DNA of 64,000 bases from Physella acuta (Eukaryota > Mollusca > Gastropoda > Physidae). Shown piece after piece: positions 17,190 through 30,774 of the stretch. The translations under genes and the position numbers were made by a program. Each line of letters begins with the position of its first letter. The stretch's first letter is position 1. The stretch spans positions 1,598,001 to 1,662,000 of the forward strand of contig NW_026731931.1 of assembly GCF_028476545.1 (NCBI RefSeq), in the 5' to 3' direction. Below the pieces are notes generated by a model. It searched no databases and had not been told where the DNA came from. It saw nothing but the letters and a program-made list of their open reading frames with translations.

Positions 17190-17610
17190 CATTAAACATA
17201 AGATAGTCGTCGGATAGTAAACACACAACAGCTAACTTGGAAGTCTTGAGTTCAGATCTAGGACTCGATTTCGTTGAATTTTCTCAGCCCACCTGACTCA
17301 GGTACCTGTCTATAAATGTCTATAAATAAAATACATTTTCAAATCTTCTGTGTTGATTGGATTTATTTTCGGCAACACACATCGACATCATCTTTTCTCG
17401 TTCGTACCAAAGCGATAAAGGGAAGTTAAAGTAGAGTTTATCTGTTTCAACTATCTAAGAATACAAGGGGATAGTGTGACCAGCACTCTATATAGCACTG
17501 GTTTCCTTAACGTTATCAAATATGTGGACTAATGAGCGATCTACTGACCCCAGTCTGGAGTCTGAATTCATGACTTACGGAACAGCAGTCGTAAGCTATA
17601 ATATTTGATA
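17190..17610. mobile_element. two degenerate SINE-A fragments
   Basis: A plus-oriented fragment (about 17195-17315) keeps a tRNA-like GTCTTGAGTTCAGATC and the CCCACCTGACTCAGGTACC body. A minus-oriented copy (about 17420-17605) keeps the body and a decayed head. Both are heavily diverged from the copy at 3419-3666. Confidence 0.6.
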
Positions 17611-18025
17611 AGGTCGTCCACATTCTTGTTATCTTTCATTTGTAGGTATTATATGTATGTATTTATTATAATTACTATACTTCAGAGAAACAACACAGGA
17701 AGAACAAATAAAAACGCAACAAAAGCAAAAAAATAGTATTTTTAACGTAAATTGTACTCAATCAATCAGCTTTTATTTTTATTTGTTATTTATAGCTTTA
17801 AATGAAATATATGTAAATCGTGATTAAACCATTTTAAAAATGTTCTAATGGTTTCTGATTTAAAAAAAAAATTACTGAAACAATACAGTTACTGTAGAAT
17901 TTCTTTGAATTTAAAATGAGCAGATATATGTAAAATGCTGGCCATTACAGTCAAAGGGGAACAAACATGATTTTATCTACTTCACAGTATACATTGGCTT
18001 ATGTCCCTTAATATTTTAACAAATA

Positions 18026-18447
18026 TCTATATATAATTCTCTTCTTGAAAACGTTAGAAAACAAGCTGTAAGCGTCCTAGCAGTCCCCTCTTTTCCTCTC
18101 TATGCATATCGCAACCACCCTCACCCCACATGGCCTGGTGAGCTGTGGTTCACGCTAAATGTTTACAATTGTAGAGCCGGGTTTAGTGACGACTATTAGG
18201 GGCAGATAATGTAGTTTGAAACTATTGTAAACACTAGGAGGGAAGGGGGGTCGGAACTAAGAGGAGGCTGCTTTCTCGGGTGGGGGGGGGGGGTTGGGGG
18301 AAAGGAGGGTTTTAGTGTTTTAAAGCAATTTTTTTTAGTGACAGCAATGGTACTGTCGAAATCACAAATTATGAAATACTGAAAAGTAGAAAATAAAACT
18401 AAATAGCGGCGTATCTAGCGGCGTATGATATGCCGCGGGTCAGCTCG
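18026..18447 (+). mobile_element. Helitron-like element, CTCG-ending family (copy 2)
   Basis: Begins TCTATATATAATTCTC and ends GGGTCAGCTCG after a hairpin-forming GCGGCGTATGATATGCCGC, with A before and T after. This is Helitron geometry (TC start, hairpin, 3' end, A/T target), but the last four bases are CTCG, not the usual CTRR. There is a G-rich tract near 18240-18305. No ORF. Confidence 0.6.
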
Positions 18448-18859
18448 TTAATACAAATACTTATAATCTTGCTACTCTGTCACTGGTTTTAAATAAAACA
18501 CTTACTTACTCGCTTAATCTGAATTCTCCTTTAAGTCGAACAAATTTGTTATGCAATTTTTTCTTTAGATATTTCCTAATAATATTAATACAAGTTAATA
18601 ATGATAATCTATTGGAATTAAATTCACTTAGGTAATTAAAAACAGCTTAACCTAATTTGTGAATTGAAATTATTTGCCCTGGATATAGTCTTGCTTTATT
18701 CTTTTAACTAAAATTCAATTAAAAATAAAATGATTGATGAACCAATTAAAACAGGATTATCTCTCTTACATGTGTTTGATACAACATAATTTAAATTGCG
18801 ATTTATATTAACACACATCTTAAATAATATTGGAAATTAATTTGCATTATGTTTGATTA

Positions 18860-19160
18860 GCTGTCGGTAAAAGTTACACGTGAATTATTGGCCTATATAT
18901 TTTAATGTTTAGTATACATGTTTGAGAAAAATATTTAAAATATTTTTAAAATTTTTTTTTGGTCAAAACGCAATGTGCTTTACTACACTTTAAACAAAAT
19001 TAGTGATAAAGCTAACCAAAAACTAAAAAGCAAAACATCCGACACATTTAAAATAACAAGCTACCAAAACTTATTAGAAAAAAATAAAAGAAAATTATAT
19101 ACAATATTAATCAACACAACACCACATTAAATGTACATAGTGATTAAGAGACTAAATATT
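18860..19160 (+). repeat. direct duplication, upstream copy
   Basis: Matches 22330-22690 in the same order and orientation. Shared blocks include GTGAATTAT.GGCCTATATAT, GTCAAAACGC and AAATTATATACA. The partner has a longer (TA)n in the first block. Identity is perhaps 75% by eye. It may be a dispersed repeat or a small segmental duplication. Confidence 0.6.
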
Positions 19161-19298
19161 TCCGTTCAAAAATCGGTATTCAATGGTCATTATGTTGTTT
19201 TTAAAGTAAAGTGTATTAGTTTGACGAAGAAAATTGTATACATTTCCATGCGTACGTCTTGATACGTAGATTTATAGAATCCGAATCTAAATCCAGAT

Positions 19299-19980
19299 GT
19301 GGTTCTATCCCTATCCCTATCCCTATCCCTATCCCTATCCCTATCCCTATCCCTATCCCTATCCCTATCCCTTTCCCTTTCCCTATCCTTATCCTTATCC
19401 TCATCCTTATCCTTATCCCTATCCCTATCCCTATCCCTATCCCTATCCCTATCTCTATCCCTATCCCTTTCCCCATCCCCATCCCCATCCCTTTCCCTTT
19501 CCCCTTTCCCCTTTCCCTAGCCCTAGCCCTAGCCCTAGCCCTAGCCCTAGCCCTAGCCTTAGCCCTAGCCTTAGCCCTAGCCCTAGCCCTAGCCCTAGCC
19601 CTAGCCCTAGCCCTAGCCCTAGCCCTAGCCCTAGCCCTAGCCCTAGCCCTAGCCCTAGCCCTAGCCCTAGCCCTAGCCCTAGCCCTAGCCCTAGCCCTAG
19701 CCCTAGCCCTAGCCCTAGCCCTAGCCCTAGCCCTAGCCCTAGCCCTAGCCCTAGCCCTAGCCCTAGCCTTAGCCCTAGCCCTAGCCCTAGCCCTAGCCCT
19801 AGCCCTAGCCCTAGCCCTAGCCCTAGCCCTAGCCCTAGCCCTAGCCCTAGCCCTAGCCCTAGCCCTAGCCCTAGCCCTAGCCCTAGCCCTAGCCCTAGCC
19901 CTAGCCCTAGCCCTAGCACTAGCACTAGCACTAGCACTAGCACTAGCACTAGCACTAGCACTAGCCCTAGCCCGAACCCA
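19299..19980. repeat. hexamer array: CCCTAT, CCCTTT, CCCTAG, CACTAG
   Basis: Tandem hexamers in graded blocks: CCCTAT and CCTTAT types (19303-19475), CCCTTT/CCCCAT types (19476-19514), about 66 copies of CCCTAG (19515-19914), then CACTAG (19915-19965). The unit resembles but is not the animal telomere repeat (CCCTAA). Long frames of Leu-Ala, Pro-Ser, Arg-Ala or Leu-Gly across it are artefacts of a 6-bp period. Confidence 0.97.
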
Positions 19981-20364
19981 ATATAAACAGACAGGGAGAC
20001 GGAGAGAGAAAGAACGAAAATAATCCGTAACCAACCTATCATAAATTCCTGCTTATTTTACTCTGTTAATGAATTTTTTGTTAACTGTCAACAATGAAAC
20101 ATCAAAGAGCAGACAGCTTGTAGTGGTAACAAAAGTACAATGGCATTAACCCGTTGAATTATTCAAAGTCGAGATTAAATATTTATAAAAGCACTATTGT
20201 TTTGATATATGATGATATTTACATTTTTTGTGCCACGTGCGTAGAAGCAAAACAATAGTTTTTTTTTCTTTCTACAAATAATGAGGAAATTAACAGACTT
20301 GGCGTAAATTATAGACAAAATGTCCAAAAAAAAAAACCCGGTAACAATATTAGGCACGGAGACC

Positions 20365-21030
20365 TCTTTTTACTTTCTCATATATACGAAGTATAGAGAA
20401 AGTCTTGTAATCGTGCAAAAAAAAAAATCGAGATTTTTGCAAATCTCGACGTTTTACATCTCACTGATACGGAAAAACATAATTTTACAATCTTGTCCGT
20501 ATGTCTGTGTGTGTGTGTGTGTGTCCATGTGTAAACACGATAACTTGAGTACCGTTAAAGATAGGTTGATGAAATTTCATATATAAGTATTTTATCAAAA
20601 TCGTAGATCCGTATCAACTTTTGAGCGATTTCCGATAACCGGAAGTGGTACTTTTTCTACTTTGAATTTTTCAAAAGTTTATAACTTGAGTACTATTTCA
20701 GATAGATGAATGAAATTTGACATGTAAGTTAAAGATCTAATTCTCTACCTTTTGTCAAATTTTGAATAATTTCCGTTGACCGGAAGTACTTATTTACGCT
20801 ATTTCCGATTTCTCAAAAAACGCATGCAAATTTATAAAGTACTAATAATATTGCGCACTATTATGCACATCTTTATTTAGCGTTTCTTTTTTCTACGAGA
20901 TTATATTCCATTTTAAAAAAATTGAGTAATTAAAATGGATTAAAAATCATGTCTAGACGTCTATATCCCGAGTAGCCATCCCCCATAGTGTTATATTAGA
21001 ATATTCGAGAAAGTTTAGGGGAGATCACAT
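20365..21030 (+). repeat. dispersed repeat R1, copy 2
   Basis: Plus-strand counterpart of 2120-2850. It begins near CTTTCTCATATATACGAAG, carries a (GT)n tract at 20504-20524 and ends near TTCGAGAAAGTTTAGG. No conserved ORF. Confidence 0.7.
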
Positions 21031-21480
21031 AATAACAACATTTTAATCAAATTAATTGAATAGTAAAGACATAGCTGTAGCATAGCATTGAAAATTTTGG
21101 AATAAAGAAATAATTAATACTAATTAATAATAAAAAAAAATTAATTAAGTGAGGTTGTGATATATTATCAATCCTAAGCATTTGTAACTGTAACGTGTTC
21201 GATGTTTCTATTCTCTATAGTAATGCGTAATGAGATGGATGGAAGACGAAGGCGTTTCTGATTAGTAGTAATGAGCATACAATTAGTTTAATCGGGGGAA
21301 AGTTTCATGTCAGGTTGTTCAATTTTGTCTAAATAACAAGCTGATTGGCAAATGTTTGAAGTGTATACGATGTAGAGTGCAAAGACATGTAACAAAGTAT
21401 CATCGGCGAACATCTCGCATTAACCTGCGTCGATGTGCAATGCAAGATCATTTGTGTATAATGAAAAAAGTAAAGAGCCT
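21031..21480. other. AT-rich DNA, nothing recognised
   Basis: No gene or repeat identified. Confidence 0.5.
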
Positions 21481-22312
21481 AAAGATGAGCTCTAGACTTA
21501 CTTACTTGACTTAGTCCTCTTTGCTTCTTATGGAGCATAGGGCCTCCACCATTTCCTTCCATTTTTTCCTATCCTCGGCTATTAATTTTGTCATCTCCCA
21601 AGACATCCCTGTTGGCTTCAGCTCTTCAAGAAGACTCCGCCTCCAGGTCTGTTTTGGGCGCCCTCTCTTCCGCTTTCCCTGGGGGTTCCAATCAAGCGCT
21701 TGGCGTGTAACATTTGTGTGAGCCTTTCGCAGTGTGTGACCCACCCAGCGCCACTTCCTCCTTCTTATTTGCACACCCATAGGCTCCTGCCTAGCTTTCC
21801 TCCATAGTTCCAAGTTCGGCACTTTGTCCTGCCATCTCAGTTTCAGTATCTGTCTAAGGCATCTATTCATAAAGGTCTGTATCTTTGCTGTGCTTGCCTT
21901 GGAGACTCTCCATGTCTCTGCTCCATACAGCAGAACTGCCTTGACATTAGAGTTAAATATCCTAATTTTTGTGGTAATGGAGATGGCCGAACTTTTCCAT
22001 ATGGGTCGCAGCATTGTGAAAGCGCAGCGGGCTCTATTAACTCTAGCGCGTGTGTCCTCCTCTGTGCCTCCCGTTTTGCTGATCTTGCTGCCAAGGTAGA
22101 CAAACTCTTCCACATCATTTACCTGGCTTCCGTCTATTGTCACTGGAGCCTCCTGTTTATTGTTAATTCTCATCACTTCCGTCTTTTCTTTGTTGATCTT
22201 CAGACCTACGCGCTGCGAGATGGCTCCTAATGCATCAACTTTTTCTTGCATGTACTGTAGCCTGTGCGAGAGTAAGGCAAGATCATCTGCAAACTCAAAG
22301 ATGAGCTCTAGA
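21481..22312 (-). mobile_element. 5'-truncated LINE with 16-bp target duplication
   Basis: The minus strand encodes the C-terminal part of a non-LTR reverse transcriptase. The frame starts at FADDLALLSH, the RT catalytic motif, and runs to a stop at 21511. Typical features follow: FVYLGSKIS, VLLYGAETWR and RRKWRWVGHTLRK, then GKRKRGRPKQTWRR. Everything upstream of the RT active site is missing. The 3' end has an (AAGT)n-like tail. The 16 bases AAAGATGAGCTCTAGA occur at 21481-21496 and 22297-22312 as a perfect target duplication, so the insertion is young. The remaining frame is intact but incomplete. I do not assign a clade. Confidence 0.93.
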
Positions 22313-22329
22313 GAACCTCTTTATTAACA

Positions 22330-22366
22330 CACTGGACGTCGGTATTCGTTACAAGTGAATTATAGG

Positions 22367-22436
<70 letters not shown>

Positions 22437-22690
22437 ACCTGTATACTTATTTTGAAAAAAAAAATGTAAAATAGTTATTCGTCAAAACGCTATGCGCTAT
22501 GCTACACGTTGAGCGATATTAGTGACAAAGCAAAGAAAAAATAAATAAATAGCTAAAAAATCCGAAACATTTAAAACGACATAAGCTACCAACACCTATT
22601 AGAAAAAAATTAAAACCAAATTATATACATTATAAGGTCAACACAAAACACATTAATGGCACATAATGATGACGATATTTAAATGATTAC
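22330..22690 (+). repeat. direct duplication, downstream copy
   Basis: Partner of 18860-19160. It contains a (TA)n tract at 22371-22433 where the other copy has only a short TATATAT. Confidence 0.6.
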
Positions 22691-23801
<1,111 letters not shown>

Positions 23802-23827
23802 TTGTATTTCCATCAGCATAAATCATC

Positions 23828-25851
23828 ATGAGCCGGAACAAGTCTCAGCAACTAGTACAGGAGATGTACAAGAACTTAATTGAGAACATGGCTATGGACG
23901 CGAGATTAAATGATGAGTTTATGCCGCCCTACGCTGCTGAGATCCTGGCAAAGATCAGTCCACGCTCTAGGAAAACGTAAGGAGATCTTACAGCAATGTT
24001 TAGTAAAATTATTTTTAGAATAACGTGTTTATACTTGGAACATGCATGAGGGTCTTAGCCTTCTAATATGTATACAAGATATGTTTAAGTTACATTGAAC
24101 ATCCGAGTTGCTGGGCACAAAATCATATCCTTTTTTACAAGCTTTTATTTAACTCACTTCCTCGACAGTCTGTCTGTCTGTCTAGACGGAAACGCAGGAG
24201 TGAAAATTCGGATAGTTCTACTTGACTGATACGATTCACAGTTGGCACGTGGGTCAAGACATGAAGACAATGCAATCTGAAACTAAATTTGACTTAATTG
24301 GATGCCTAATTAATTTTTTATGAATTAATAAAAATTTGGACCGAATTAGTAGGCATGTCTAGCCAACCACACCACACGCGTCATCACCTTCAATAACTGC
24401 GCCATCACGTAATGGCTGCGTTCAAAAACCATTGCGCGCCTACTGAACGTGATGTTCAGTAGGCGCGCAATGGTTTTTAGTCATGTAACTCTATTGTAAA
24501 TAAAACATGTAAAGTACTGAAAAAAAAATTCATTAAAAAACGTTTTAATAACAAGCTTTTATGTAATGATGCACTAAAAAGTAGAAAATAAATTATAGAC
24601 TACTATTTAAATAACTATAAAGAAAAGCGTGGGTGTCTTCCTTAACATTAGTAAAGGTATCCAATAGATACTAAAGTGACCCACGCTTTTCTTTATAGTT
24701 ATTTAAATAGTAGTCTATAATTTATTTTCTACTTTTTAGTGCATCATTACATAAAAGCTTGTTATTAAAACGTTTTTTATGATTTTTTTTTATCATCTAA
24801 ACACCGGGTTTTTGTTATCACTGAGAGAAAACATTAGACATGTTCTGTATTTTAGCCGACGTATTCGTAAAAGTGTAAGAATCTCCGATACCTCACTTAG
24901 CTCATTAACAATGAGAGTAAAATATATAAAATTTGGTTCAAACCTTATATCATTTTAAAATCGTTACATGTATATTAAATATAATACATTTTACAGAATA
25001 TCATTATCATGTATTTAACACCAGTGCGTTTTTTTTTTCTTTTTACAAAAATTGAGTAAGTTAGCCAGGTCATGTTGAGAGATTGCTGCCCTTTGCCTCT
25101 CTCAGATTCAAAAGTTATAGATGATGATTTATTGATGCAACGAGTAGGCCTGTATGACAAATTATAAAAACAATCCTACATGTCAAACGTGTAAACACGC
25201 TGATACAGAACATCTTAAGTGCTAAAATAATTCAATTTAAAATGTTTATAACATATGTTTTTAAAATAAAATCTCCAGGTATGATGGTTCAGCTATTTTC
25301 ATCCCCGATGCCATCGAGGGCGCCCGTGTGCTGGACATTGGCTGTGGAGGTGGAAGTCTGTCTTTTGTTTTGTCCAAGCTCGTTGGTCCAGCTGGATACG
25401 TTGTTGGAGTTGACCTGTCTGAAAAATTCGTAAAGATGTGTTTAATATTATAGCTTAAGTAAACCCACACTCACGAACACTCACAACACACACACACACA
25501 CACGCGTTCACACGTACAGACATGTAGACACAAACACACACATTAACGGAGTACACATTATGCCACCAACACACAGATCCAACTGTGCCAAGAAGAGACA
25601 GCCTACCACATGCAAGAATGGGGCTACAGTAAACCCAACTGTGAGTTTATATGCTCGGATGTCGAGAGGTTATTGGACCTTCAACTTGAGCCATTTGATG
25701 TTATTGTGTAAGTAGCCTACAAATATCATGAATATTAAGATTGTTATACAAAGACACGTATTTGTATGGGTCGTTGATTAACCTGAGGCTTTATTATGTG
25801 GCGATGACGGTTTTGACGTGTTTGTCGATGGGGAGGCGGAGTCTAACTTAT

Positions 25852-25929
<78 letters not shown>

Positions 25930-28900
25930 GTATATATAATTTCATCTATAGTTCTAACGGGCTGATGTGTTTAATTAACAACAAGGAAAAAGTAATTCAG
26001 GTGTTATCCCGTTTGTTGAAGGTAAATTTAACAACCGATTTTACTAGTTGTTTTTTAATATATTTTAAATTTAAATTCCAAAGTAGTTTACTAAAAATAA
26101 TAATAACACTAACATTTGTATCAGCCATGTTATCGTAATATACAATGAGTAAAAATGTTGCAATAGGAAGGTGGAGAATTCTACAACAGTGATATCTTCT
26201 CTGATGTTGAACAATGTGAAGAGGTCAAAGCGACTCCACTTTTTTGTTGTAAGTAAATAGCAGTTGAGTTTTAAAAACTAATTGCATCTATTTTGACAAT
26301 GGGAGGGTGTTGGTAAGGGTGAGGATAGCACTTTGCGTTATTAATATGTATGTTTTATTTTTAAACGACTGCCTGCAATCTACCTACATATTAAGCATTG
26401 CTTTTTACCTTTCATATATTGTCTATGTGTCTTAGATAATTACCATTCATTATAATCCCGCACATCCTAATCTCATTATCTGCCACCAAACAATAATCTC
26501 ATTACAAACCTTTTCATTATTATGACATTATTCTCCGGCAGATATTATCTTATTATGAGCCCGCATATATCTAAATATCAACATAAACCTGTACGTTATA
26601 ATCTAATTTTAAACCCTCACATCATAATCTCATTATATTCAAGTTCATGCTGATCTCATTGTAAACCTACTTATCTTAATCTAATTACCCATCCTAATCA
26701 CCGTATCAACCTGCATACAATGTAAATAAATCTCAGTGATTAAAATTCCTTATCAACCTGAATACAATGTAAATAAATCTGTTATTAAATTTCCTTATCA
26801 ACCTGCACGTTCCTATCTCAGGCTATGGACTCAGTGGTGCCATGGTGTGGTCTGAGCTGAAAGAGTTGACAGGACAGTTTGGGTTCTCAGACCCTTACCT
26901 GTTGTACGCCGCTGACACCTTCCAATTTGGCACCGAGAAAAACAAGCAGGATCTAAGTGGGTGACGCCCATCTATTCACTTTGACTAGTTTTAAAACATT
27001 TTCTGCAATACGAAACGATGACCTAAATTGGTCTTTTATAAACGACTTCTTTTTTTGACGATTTTTTTACCCATCATCCTCTTATTATCGTCACAAAAAA
27101 CCAGACCCCGACATTCATAAAATCACGTCAAACTTAAGCCTAGCCCCCCCCCCCCCTCCCTCACACAATTGCTGTTATTTTGTTTTTTTTGTTTTTTATA
27201 ACTTCGACTTGTTTCTAAAAAATTTCTGAGCTCAGTTAGCATCCAGTATATTCATTAAATGTCTAGAACAGTGTTCAAACACAGTTTTCTTTAAACTGCA
27301 TAATAACTTCTAGAAGTCAGTTTAGAAAATTACATTTTAAAAGTGTGTCGCCTCTCTCTCTCGTGACACATCGTCACGACATTCCAACCCCTAGGAATGT
27401 GACGTCGTTTATGGAAGACCCAAAGGATAGCATATAGTCTCATAGAATTAACAATCTGAGTCCACCCAGCTCCGATGGGAACCTGATTTACATTGTGGAT
27501 AGTGAATGTGGCTATGCATAGTGCTGGCAATACCATCCCTTCATGAGCCGAGGTAAAAAAAACATATGAACTCTACTTCAACTGCTCAATGTATCAATAG
27601 GTCGAAAGAGTAACTTTACTCGCTACTTTACTAATGGTACATAAGGATAAGAGCTTATTTTCCCTCAATGGATCACTAAGTCTAAAGAGGAAATTTACTG
27701 ACTTGTGTACTAATGATACAGAAGGATGTATAGTTGATTGCATTTTATTTATTTTTTTTTTGATTGACAAAAAGCTGGGAGAAATTTGAATATAAATGTA
27801 TGCATGCCATTAATATATACAGGGGGAGTCAACTATGTGTGTGCTGTGTATAGACTTGTTAAATTGGTGCCTAAAACTACTGGTCCAGCCGCCATTGTGA
27901 TCTACAATGGTAAATACGAGAACAACAAGGACTTTTTCAAATGGGATGTTGATCTGACGTTCAAGGTTATTAAATTATCATTTCTTCTGTAACTGTCAAA
28001 GATAATAAATATTATAAAAAATATATATTACAATGATACTATCATTTCTAAAAATATCACAACTCATAAAGAAATTACGTTTCATTTATGAGATATTAGT
28101 TCTAAAAAAAATTAAATACATTCAACAATTATTTTTTTTTATTTTACAGAAAGATGTCCCTATAAAAATAGATGGGTATTTTGCTAGTATCTTGGCTAAA
28201 ACAAAATACGCCAAATTTTTTGCAATAGAAAAATGTATAAATCATGTCACTTTAAAAAGGGTAATGAAGTTGTTTTTTTTTCTATTAAATAATCCGTAAT
28301 CATTCAAAATCGTATAAATAATCAATACATTTATTTACAAAAAGTTTACGTTTTCTTTTTACAAATTAAAAATCTAATTTTAGAACCAGAATCCTTTCAA
28401 TTATCTGAAAAAACTACGTGAAGGTGGTTCAGCATATCCGACACCAATTTTTCCTATGGTAAGTGTTATAGTATACTGGTAATCATGATTGTATATAAAG
28501 TGTAATTGTACAATGGTGTGATTATGTAATGGGCATTGTGATTGTATATCTGTAAAATTATGTATGTATAAAAAGATTTTATTGATAAGTTACTTTCAAT
28601 GCTGCTTTAATCAGATTTCATCTCTTTCTATTTAACGTTTGGTTATAGTTCATGTTTTATGTTAGTTCTTCATATAGTTATTGATCAATATCTGTATTTA
28701 TTTTAAATATTTTTATTCTGTTAGTATTTCTTCTACTTTAATGTTACAGTAAAACAATTAACATTGTAATATTTTGTAACCGTGTGTAAATGTTATACTA
28801 TTACTATTCATTTTACATTAAACATTAATACACATTTAATTGTTTACTAGACTACCCGTCATCCGTTGGATAACTGTGAGTTTCGGGGGTCATCCATAAA

Positions 28901-30774
28901 AAAAAAACATCACATCTGTCACTCAGAGGCGAAGCAACCCTAACCCTAACCCGGGGGACAAACTTTTCGATTTAAACCCTCCCCCCGCGCAAGATTTCAA
29001 TTTGAACCCCCCCCCCCCCTCAAGATTTCGATTTGCATCCCCCCCCTCCAACTTTCGATTTGCACCCCCCTCAAACTTTCAATTTATTTTTCAAACCCAT
29101 TTTGGCGCGCCCTAAGGTCGGCGCCCGGGGACATATGTCCCCCCGCAATCCCCATCGCTACGCTACTGCAGTGTCACTTATCGTCATAAAAAACAGACCC
29201 CACATTCAAAAATAAGTTTTTTATCTTTTAAAAACACCGAAAACACCGATTTCGGACTATCCCTTCATATACTGACGTCACAGGTGACCTACTCAACTCT
29301 ACTTCACCTGCCCAGTGTCCCGCTAAGTCTCAGACAACATGTTTTTATCGTTTAAAAAACGATTCCAGTCGAGAATGTCTCTGACCACACTATCCCTTCA
29401 TATGCTTAGGACAAAGAAACAGATGAACTTTACTTCACCTACCCTGTATCCCGCCAAGTTCAGATAGGCAACTTTATCATTCACATCTAAAAAATAAAAT
29501 AAAATTGAAAAAAAAATTATCATTGACGTTTGGGATCTAGAACATGTGCCACCCGCATGAGAGCCGAATACACTAACAACTTAGCTATTTACTCGTGACG
29601 TCACAGATGAATTTTTATACTATACTTTAATGATTTGAGTCTCCTTATGCAACTTGATTTACGCGCATAGATCTAGATCTAAGTCTAGTAGTGGTAACTT
29701 TCAAATTAAATTTTATCTTAAATTAGCCAAACAAAGTTTTATATACAATAAAGAAGGTCTGAAATTATCTAGATCTAGATAGAATTATCTAGATCTAGAT
29801 TTTACGACTCGTTTGCTTAAGTCTAGAATCTAGTAGATCTAGATCTTGATCTAGAATCTAGACATTCTAGATCTAGAATCTAGATCTAGATAGATAAATC
29901 ACAAAGATTTATATCAAGTATTTAAGGACTAAAAATGTATTATTATTATAAAATGGATTGTATTTTTATTTAGTTAATCTGTGGTATGTATCTAATTAAA
30001 CTTTTGTTTGACCTAGATTCTAGATCTAGATCTATAAATAACTTGCTTGGTCACATGATATTTTTAGATCTAGATCTATAAATAACTTTCTTGCACAGAT
30101 TGTAGAGCTAGAGAAATTTATTAAAAAACTAAATGAAAAAGACAGTTGAAAATTTATATAAGTATTGGAACGTAATAAGTACAGCAGACGGACGCAATGT
30201 TAAATTATGGCCGACAGAAAATTAGATTTAGAACGCGTTGAACTTTTGAATTGACCTTTGATGGAAGCCGCCAATTTATTGTACTATAAATGTAAACAAA
30301 AAAATGTGACGTCACGGTTTCGTCGATTCTAGTGGTTGTTCTAATCTGTTTTTAAAAAATGTGGTTAATCTACATATGAATAAATCAATAAATTAATTAA
30401 CGTCTTTAAATAAATTTGTGGTCTGTCTGCATTAAAAAATTATTCTCTACCTACATACTATTTTACAGCTCTCCATAATGAGTAGAACTATTTACAATAC
30501 TCGATCAGACAAACAAACAAAAAAATAAATATTCAAACATGTAAACAAACTTGAGTTTTAGTAGTATATAGATATCAGAGTAATTAACTTTTTTTTGTAG
30601 CAGAAAGTTCCATTTAAATTATACTTATTATAATGTTCTTATATTACAAAAACATTTTACATACATTTATTAGTAACACCTTTTTTGTTTTAGAGGATTA
30701 TATTATTTTGGTTTATTTTTCAGGATGAACACCACAACAAGTTGTATGAAGATTCCATTAAAAACATTATTTAG
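23828..30774 (+). CDS. AS3MT-family SAM methyltransferase, paralogue 2 (10 exons)
   Basis: Exons 23828-23976, 25279-25429, 25577-25707, 25952-26021, 26167-26248, 26822-26956, 27823-27965, 28150-28260, 28384-28458 and 30724-30774 give 365 aa. The first nine exons equal those of paralogue 1 in length and phase. Only the last differs (51 against 57 nt). SAM motif [37 protein letters not shown] and FKWDVDLTF are present. The four AS3MT arsenic-site cysteines are again absent. Two Cys (FCCYG) sit near but not at the Cys206 position. PDK of the LIPDK motif has become NNK. Intron 1 holds perfect palindromes, and intron 9 holds a 1.7-kb Helitron. A tandem duplicate of 7734-12440; function unknown beyond SAM-dependent methyl transfer. 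Confidence 0.92.
24424..24478. repeat. perfect 25-bp palindrome in intron 1
   Basis: Arms AAAAACCATTGCGCGCC and GGCGCGCAATGGTTTTT (each extending to 25 bp) surround a 5-base loop GTGAT with no mismatch. Confidence 0.95.
24535..24778. repeat. perfect 100-bp inverted repeat, 44-bp spacer
   Basis: 24535-24634 and 24679-24778 are exact reverse complements. Beyond them the similarity continues weakly through a poly-A stretch after a 1-base indel. No mismatch over 100 bp implies a recent event. It lies in intron 1 of methyltransferase 2, 57 bp after another perfect palindrome. Confidence 0.95.
25855..25926. repeat. (TA)n microsatellite in intron 3
   Basis: Pure TA ending about 25 bp before exon 4 of methyltransferase 2. 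A CA repeat is present in intron 2 (25485-25503). Confidence 0.97.
27400..27625 (+). mobile_element. degenerate SINE-A fragment in intron 6
   Basis: Retains GAGTCCACCCAGCTCCGATGGG, CATAGTGCTGGCAATACCATCC and GGTGAACTCTACTTCA-like blocks. The tRNA-like head is lost or unrecognisable. Confidence 0.6.
28847..30572 (-). mobile_element. non-autonomous Helitron, family 2 (copy A)
   Basis: Read on the minus strand it starts TCTATATACTACTAAAAC, ends GGATGACGGGTAGTCTAG, and lies between A and T: the canonical TC...CTAG ends and AT target of Helitrons. A short ATCC-AAC-GGAT hairpin precedes the end. Its 1,726 bp align with copy B at 58534-60420 along most of their length. Cargo includes a C-rich block of the GAGGCGTAGCGA family (28928-29172), SINE-A fragments (29240-29470) and a CTAGATCT-rich tract (29680-30070). 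It lies inside intron 9 of methyltransferase 2. No Rep/helicase coding. Confidence 0.88.

Noticed and set aside
19216-20042. Long Arg-Ala, Leu-Gly, Pro-Ser and Leu-Ala repeat proteins
   Set aside because: These are translations of a hexamer repeat in every frame and carry no independent evidence of coding.
28936-28955. Interstitial telomere (CCCTAACCCTAACCC)
   Set aside because: Only about two and a half units, within a C-rich MITE-like block. Copy B of the Helitron reads differently at this point.
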